Shown: piece after piece, positions 12,530 through 15,659 of the stretch | How positions within the stretch are numbered: the first letter of the stretch is position 1 | Layout: each line of letters begins with the position of its first letter | DNA from: Nitrososphaerota archaeon | Lineage (GTDB): Archaea > Thermoproteota > Nitrososphaeria > Nitrososphaerales > Nitrosopumilaceae | Length of the DNA: 15,659 bases | Direction of reading: 5' to 3' | Assembly: GCA_016200035.1 (NCBI GenBank) | Contig: JACQFM010000127.1 | Coordinates: forward strand, 1-15,659 | Made by a program: the position numbers and the translations under genes | The notes under the pieces: generated by a model | What the model was told of the DNA's origin: nothing | The model's input: the letters and a program-made list of their open reading frames with translations, nothing else | Databases searched by the model: none

Positions 12530-13648
12530 GTGAGCTCCAAAGACCAAGCTATCTTCAGTAAAGAAGCGCTTTTGAGCACTAAACCTGGTAAGGAAATTGT
12601 AAAACAAGGACTTTTCAAAAGTAAAGGTTATAGACAATTTGACAAATACAAAAAAGAAGCTGAAAACGAGTTTCCAAATTTTATAAAAAGATTCACCAGT
12701 GATTTATTACGAGAAATAAAATCAGATACCACCCCAAATAGGACCCAAGAAGAATTTGCATATGAGATTGGTACTGATGAGATAATACTGGACAAGTCAC
12801 GAATAGAATCAGTAAAGACAAGACTGGAAAATCACGAGGTTTTAGCTGATAGAGTTTCAAGAATTCTCAACTCAAACTTTGTAAAGATGACATTTCCAGT
12901 TTTTAGCGCTCTATATGATGCCTCTACAGAATATTTTAGCGACAAAGAAGACTCACAACTTAGGATGGATATTGTCGATGGTCACATAATTGCCATAGAT
13001 TTGAGCGAACCAATGGATAGAATAATGGATAGAGATGAAGACTTGGAATATTTGGAAGACTACAAACTGATGAACCCATACGTGCTAAAAATTGCGCGCA
13101 GCAAAATAGCAAAGGGCGGTAAAACGGTAATGGAAGAATTCGAGCGCGGATTCAAAGACGCTCGAGTCGGTCAATATCTTGATTTCAAATTAAAAACAAG
13201 AGCCAACAGCATATCAGAAGAAGATATGATGCAATGTTACAAAAAATATAGAGCCGTGATGGGAACTGCTGGAAAAAATATGGCTCTTGCAAGAGGCCCT
13301 CTGGGAGAGATATTTTATCTTGGAATGGCAAAGGCAGCCGAATCTGTTGGGTGTGGAAATGAGATCGAAGATTCTATACGCAGCAAAATCGTCAAGATCC
13401 CCTCATGGCCTCTTTACTATAGTGTGTTAAGTAATGATGTGAAAAAGGGATTTGAGCTCACAATGCAAAAAAGCAATCTATATCTAAGTGAGGCAAGACT
13501 TGCACTTGAATTACTTCCATCAAAATTTTCATATAGGGACTTTTTGGAATTTCTTTTTCTCACTGTAGAGCATTACAACCTGTACTGGTTTAATCAGCTT
13601 CAGAAAGAAAACCTCTGGCAAGAATTTTCTGCTAACCTTCCCAAGTGA
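12530..13648 (+). CDS. Unknown 372-aa protein preceding RFC large subunit
   Basis: The product is hydrophilic and largely helical, without signal peptide, membrane segment or cysteine cluster. The N-terminal third is basic and lysine-rich, the middle has an acidic stretch (DRIMDRDEDLEYLEDY, about 165-180), and the C-terminal third has a denser hydrophobic pattern (PSWPLYYSVLS, FLEFLFLTVEHYNLYWFNQL) that suggests a folded core. I do not recognise a family and see no nucleotide-binding or catalytic motif. The GTG at 12530 is chosen for its TATA box and because the nearby ATG is out of frame. The stop lies 5 bp before the RFC-L ATG, so the two genes are probably co-transcribed. This context suggests, but does not show, a role near replication or repair. 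Confidence 0.75.
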   Translation: MSSKDQAIFSKEALLSTKPGKEIVKQGLFKSKGYRQFDKYKKEAENEFPNFIKRFTSDLLREIKSDTTPNRTQEEFAYEIGTDEIILDKSRIESVKTRLENHEVLADRVSRILNSNFVKMTFPVFSALYDASTEYFSDKEDSQLRMDIVDGHIIAIDLSEPMDRIMDRDEDLEYLEDYKLMNPYVLKIARSKIAKGGKTVMEEFERGFKDARVGQYLDFKLKTRANSISEEDMMQCYKKYRAVMGTAGKNMALARGPLGEIFYLGMAKAAESVGCGNEIEDSIRSKIVKIPSWPLYYSVLSNDVKKGFELTMQKSNLYLSEARLALELLPSKFSYRDFLEFLFLTVEHYNLYWFNQLQKENLWQEFSANLPK

Positions 13649-13653
13649 TAAAT

Positions 13654-14814
13654 ATGATGTGGTCTGAAAAACATAGGCCAAAAAACCTTCTTGAAATGAT
13701 AGGAAACGAAGATGCAAAAGAATCATGTGTTCAATGGCTCGGAAAATGGTTGAAGGGAAGTAAACCAATTTTACTTGTAGGACCACCCGGAGTAGGCAAA
13801 ACAACACTTGCAATACTTTGTGCAAGACAATTCGGGTACGATCTTATTGGACTAAATGCAAGTGATGTAAGAAACAAAGAAAGAATCAACGATATACTTG
13901 GACCAGTGCTTGGCAACATGAGCGTTCTTGGCAGAGCAATGATTTTTGTAGATGAGGTTGATGGCATTTATGGAAAGTCAGACTATGGTGGAGTTCAAGC
14001 TCTCGTTGATATTTTAAAGGAACCAACAGTGCCCATAATTCTAGCTGCAAACTCCGATAAACTGGATAAGATGAAAGATATCAAGAAAGCAACAAAGACA
14101 ATTCAACTGCGGCCAATTCCACCTAGGCTTTTGCGATTATATCTAGAATCAGTTCTAAAAAAAGAAGGCGCATCTCTTAGTATAGGTACTATTCTAAAAG
14201 TCGTAATAGAATCAAGAGGCGATATCAGATCAATGCTTAACACTGCCCAAGCCCTATCGACTGGATTTGAGCCATTAAGTGAAAAATCCTTTATGACAGC
14301 AGACGTGGAAGAAACGGTAAATGCCTTTTTTAAGGCCAAATCAATCGATGAGGCAAGATCAATACTTTATTCGCTAAGAATTGATCCTGGAGAGAAGATA
14401 GATGCTTTCTATTCTAGTGTGATAACTAGCGACCTTACAAAAGAGGAAATGCAAAGAATGTTAGAAGTCATTTCAGAAGCAGACATAATCTATGGAAAAA
14501 TAAGAAGCACGCAGGAGTGGAGACTTTTAAGATATTTAGATTCCGTACTGTTGGGTCTGTATAAAGAGGGCACTGCAGCAAGATATTCTAAATATAACTT
14601 GGCTTGGCCAGTCCTTAATAGATTGAGATGGGACGGCCGTGCGATAAAACAACTCACAACAATGTTGGCTAAAAAAATGCACGTTTCAAGAAGTGATTTT
14701 GCAACCTTTTACCTTCCGTTTCTTTTGTACTGTATGAAGACCAAAAATCTTGACTTGGGTCTTGAAGAATCCTATAAAGAAATTCTCCAAAAGGAGCTAG
14801 ATTTACTCAAATGA
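13654..14814 (+). CDS. rfcL: Replication factor C large subunit (clamp loader)
   Basis: The protein begins WSEKHRPKNLLEMIGNEDAK, the RFC box II-like start of clamp-loader subunits. Walker A is GPPGVGKT (43-50), Walker B with the RFC-type acidic pair is IFVDEVDG (97-104), and sensor 1 is ILAANSDKLDKM (about 129-140). SRGDIRSMLNTAQ, about 190-200, fits the sensor 2 region with its arginine. The rest is the helical collar domain. The large subunit joins the small RFC subunits to open the PCNA ring at primer ends, using ATP. At about 386 aa it is at the short end for archaeal RFC-L, with no long C-terminal PCNA-binding extension. The start is ATG 13654 or 13657; a GTG at 13645 overlaps the upstream stop and is less likely. 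The stop overlaps the ATG at 14811 (ATGA). Confidence 0.94.
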   Translation: MMWSEKHRPKNLLEMIGNEDAKESCVQWLGKWLKGSKPILLVGPPGVGKTTLAILCARQFGYDLIGLNASDVRNKERINDILGPVLGNMSVLGRAMIFVDEVDGIYGKSDYGGVQALVDILKEPTVPIILAANSDKLDKMKDIKKATKTIQLRPIPPRLLRLYLESVLKKEGASLSIGTILKVVIESRGDIRSMLNTAQALSTGFEPLSEKSFMTADVEETVNAFFKAKSIDEARSILYSLRIDPGEKIDAFYSSVITSDLTKEEMQRMLEVISEADIIYGKIRSTQEWRLLRYLDSVLLGLYKEGTAARYSKYNLAWPVLNRLRWDGRAIKQLTTMLAKKMHVSRSDFATFYLPFLLYCMKTKNLDLGLEESYKEILQKELDLLK

Positions 14815-14831
14815 GCTGGAGGAAGATGACT

Positions 14832-15128
14832 ATGAAATTTGCTGGTACCTGTATAGTTTGTAAAAAGAAAATTGAAGAAAATGAGGTAGGACTTTGGTCA
14901 AAGGGAATAGGAGTAAAGCATCTAGCATGTGCCGAAGTGAAAGAACTTAGGTGTCTTGTGTGTGGAGGTCCAGCTGGATGCCCACAATGCGAATTCAGAA
15001 CTGATTGTAACCTTGCCAAGGTTTCACAGTTGTGCATCTGCAAAAAATGTAATAATTCTGAAGGTGCGTTTATATCATACCAAAAGGCTGTGGCAAAAAA
15101 ATTTCCAATTCTAAATCTTAAAACTTAG
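14832..15128 (+). CDS. Cys-rich zinc-finger-like protein of unknown function
   Basis: The 98-aa product from ATG 14832 holds 11 cysteines. The N-terminal module GTCIVC...GVKHLAC (C7, C10, H30, C33) looks like a single CCHC zinc finger. It is followed by CLVCGGPAGCPQC (C41, C44, C50, C53), C59, and CICKKC (C68, C70, C73). Enough ligands exist for two or three zinc sites or, less likely, an Fe-S cluster. I do not recognise the full arrangement. Starts at 14811 (ATGA overlap with rfcL) and 14826 are also in frame; GGAGG at 14818-14822 gives the ATG at 14832 a usable ribosome binding site, so that start is preferred. The coupling to rfcL suggests that it is made with the clamp loader. Confidence 0.75.
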   Translation: MKFAGTCIVCKKKIEENEVGLWSKGIGVKHLACAEVKELRCLVCGGPAGCPQCEFRTDCNLAKVSQLCICKKCNNSEGAFISYQKAVAKKFPILNLKT

Positions 15129-15137
15129 ACACACTAA

Positions 15138-15338
15138 TTGTCTCTCGAAATAGTAGATTTACGTACAAAACACTAGTGAAAAGTTAGAAAAGTTAAGGTC
15201 AGATCCAAATGCCACTAAAGAACAATTGGTCTTGCAGAGGAAGATTTGAAAACTTTAGAAGCTCTCTATGAAAATTATCATCTTGGCATGAACGTTTTTA
15301 GAACCACAAAAGGCGGTCGTGACGGATTAAGAGAATAA
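15138..15338 (+). pseudogene. Small gene with several frame breaks
   Basis: Coding-like sequence runs through this stretch but changes frame. From TTG 15138 it reads SLEIVDLRTK, then LVK about 15173-15181, then KLEKLRSDPNATKEQLVL (15181 to about 15230) in a third frame, and finally AEEDLKTLEALYENYHLGMN and VFRTTKGGRDGLRE in the first frame again, ending at TAA 15336-15338. Joined, these would make a charged helical protein of about 66 aa. Three one-base deletions, whose sum restores the frame, explain it, although other combinations are possible. It may be a decayed gene or reflect sequencing errors near short A and T runs. I do not recognise the family. Confidence 0.55.
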
Positions 15339-15350
15339 TTTCTAATTAAA

Positions 15351-15359
15351 TTAATATAT
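15351..15359 (+). promoter_or_regulatory. TATA-like box of the acyl-CoA carboxylase gene
   Basis: TTAATATAT lies 28-36 bp before the ATG at 15387, which would place the transcript start within about five bases of the start codon. Confidence 0.45.
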
Positions 15360-15386
15360 GCTAGGAATTGTTTCTAATTCGCATCC

Positions 15387-15659
15387 ATGCATTCTGATAA
15401 AATCAAAAATTTTCTGCAAAAGCGAAAGATGGCAAATCAAGGTGGTGGAGAGGACAGAATTCTAGCTCAACACGAAAAAGGCAAACTCACAGCACGAGAG
15501 AGAATCGATCTCTTACTTGATGAAGGAAGTTTTACAGAAATAGATGCCTTAGTGACCCATCATTATCACGAATTTGGAATGCAGGACAAGAAATTTTTTG
15601 GAGATGGTGTAATTACTGGATCTGGAACGATAAATGGAAGACAGATCTTTCTTTTTGCT
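15387..15659 (+). CDS. pccB: Acyl-CoA carboxylase carboxyltransferase subunit, N-terminal part (cut by window edge)
   Basis: Ninety-one codons are open from the ATG at 15387 to the right edge. The translation contains GGGEDRILAQHEKGKLTARE, then RIDLLLDEGSFTEIDALVTH and FFGDGVITGSGTINGR, the N-terminus of the carboxyltransferase (beta) subunit of propionyl-CoA/acetyl-CoA carboxylase. The subunit moves the carboxyl group from carboxybiotin to acetyl-CoA or propionyl-CoA. In ammonia-oxidising archaea the bifunctional enzyme drives both carboxylations of the 3-hydroxypropionate/4-hydroxybutyrate cycle, and that role is likely here. The biotin carboxylase and biotin carrier genes are not in the window. 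The start is supported by the TATA-like box and by agreement with the family's usual start. Confidence 0.92.
   Translation, partial: MHSDKIKNFLQKRKMANQGGGEDRILAQHEKGKLTARERIDLLLDEGSFTEIDALVTHHYHEFGMQDKKFFGDGVITGSGTINGRQIFLFA

Noticed and set aside
1..15659. CRISPR array, insertion sequence, phage or defence genes
   Set aside because: No regularly spaced repeats, transposase or integrase motifs, or toxin-antitoxin pairs were seen; gene content is core archaeal.

Overview
The window looks like the chromosome of a low-GC ammonia-oxidising archaeon of the Thaumarchaeota (Nitrososphaerota), probably Nitrosopumilales-like. The basis is an Alba chromatin protein, a replication factor C large subunit, an archaeal MIP18/DUF59 protein, thaumarchaeal-style secreted proteins (one with a CFI-like box), the start of a biotin-dependent acyl-CoA carboxylase of the kind used in the 3-hydroxypropionate/4-hydroxybutyrate cycle, and archaeal promoter architecture. 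Many genes have a TATA-like box about 25-30 bp before the start codon and often begin with GTG or TTG, which suggests leaderless mRNAs. The genus is inferred and was not tested by any search.

Layout. 1-902 (minus): an HxGH-type nucleotidyltransferase, then the N-terminal part of a branched-chain aminotransferase that runs off the left edge. 1030-2203: tRNA-Pro(CGG) on minus, an FAD/NAD(P) oxidoreductase on minus, tRNA-Ala(GGC) on plus. 2338-3085: a secreted Ig-like protein and Alba, diverging from one palindromic TATA box. 3120-4529 (minus): a methylisocitrate lyase/PEP mutase-family enzyme and a PadR regulator with a perfect palindrome at its start. 4630-7888 (plus): a tight four-gene succinate dehydrogenase operon in the order A-C-D-B. 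7894-9549: a MIP18-family Fe-S protein and argininosuccinate lyase diverging from a second shared TATA box; argH is broken by a frameshifting deletion that removes the catalytic serine loop. 9691-11231: a small conserved-looking protein and a CFI-box membrane protein. 11267-11548: tRNA-Lys(TTT), and a tRNA-Asp(GTC) that appears to carry a non-canonical intron. 11635-12456: an inositol monophosphatase-family enzyme. 12530-15128 (plus): a compact cluster of an unknown 372-aa protein, RFC large subunit and a Cys-rich protein. 15138-15338: a small gene whose reading frame is broken several times. 15387-end: carboxyltransferase subunit of acyl-CoA carboxylase.

How it fits together. The central-metabolism theme is succinate and propionyl-CoA chemistry: succinate dehydrogenase, an enzyme family that can release succinate, and acyl-CoA carboxylase, with amino-acid biosynthesis (ilvE, argH) beside it. 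The second theme is chromatin and replication (Alba, RFC-L with two unexplained partners). I found no CRISPR array, transposase, phage or defence system. The strongest unusual observations are the two divergent promoters built on one symmetric TATA box, the loss of the argH catalytic loop, the PadR operator and the odd tRNA-Asp.
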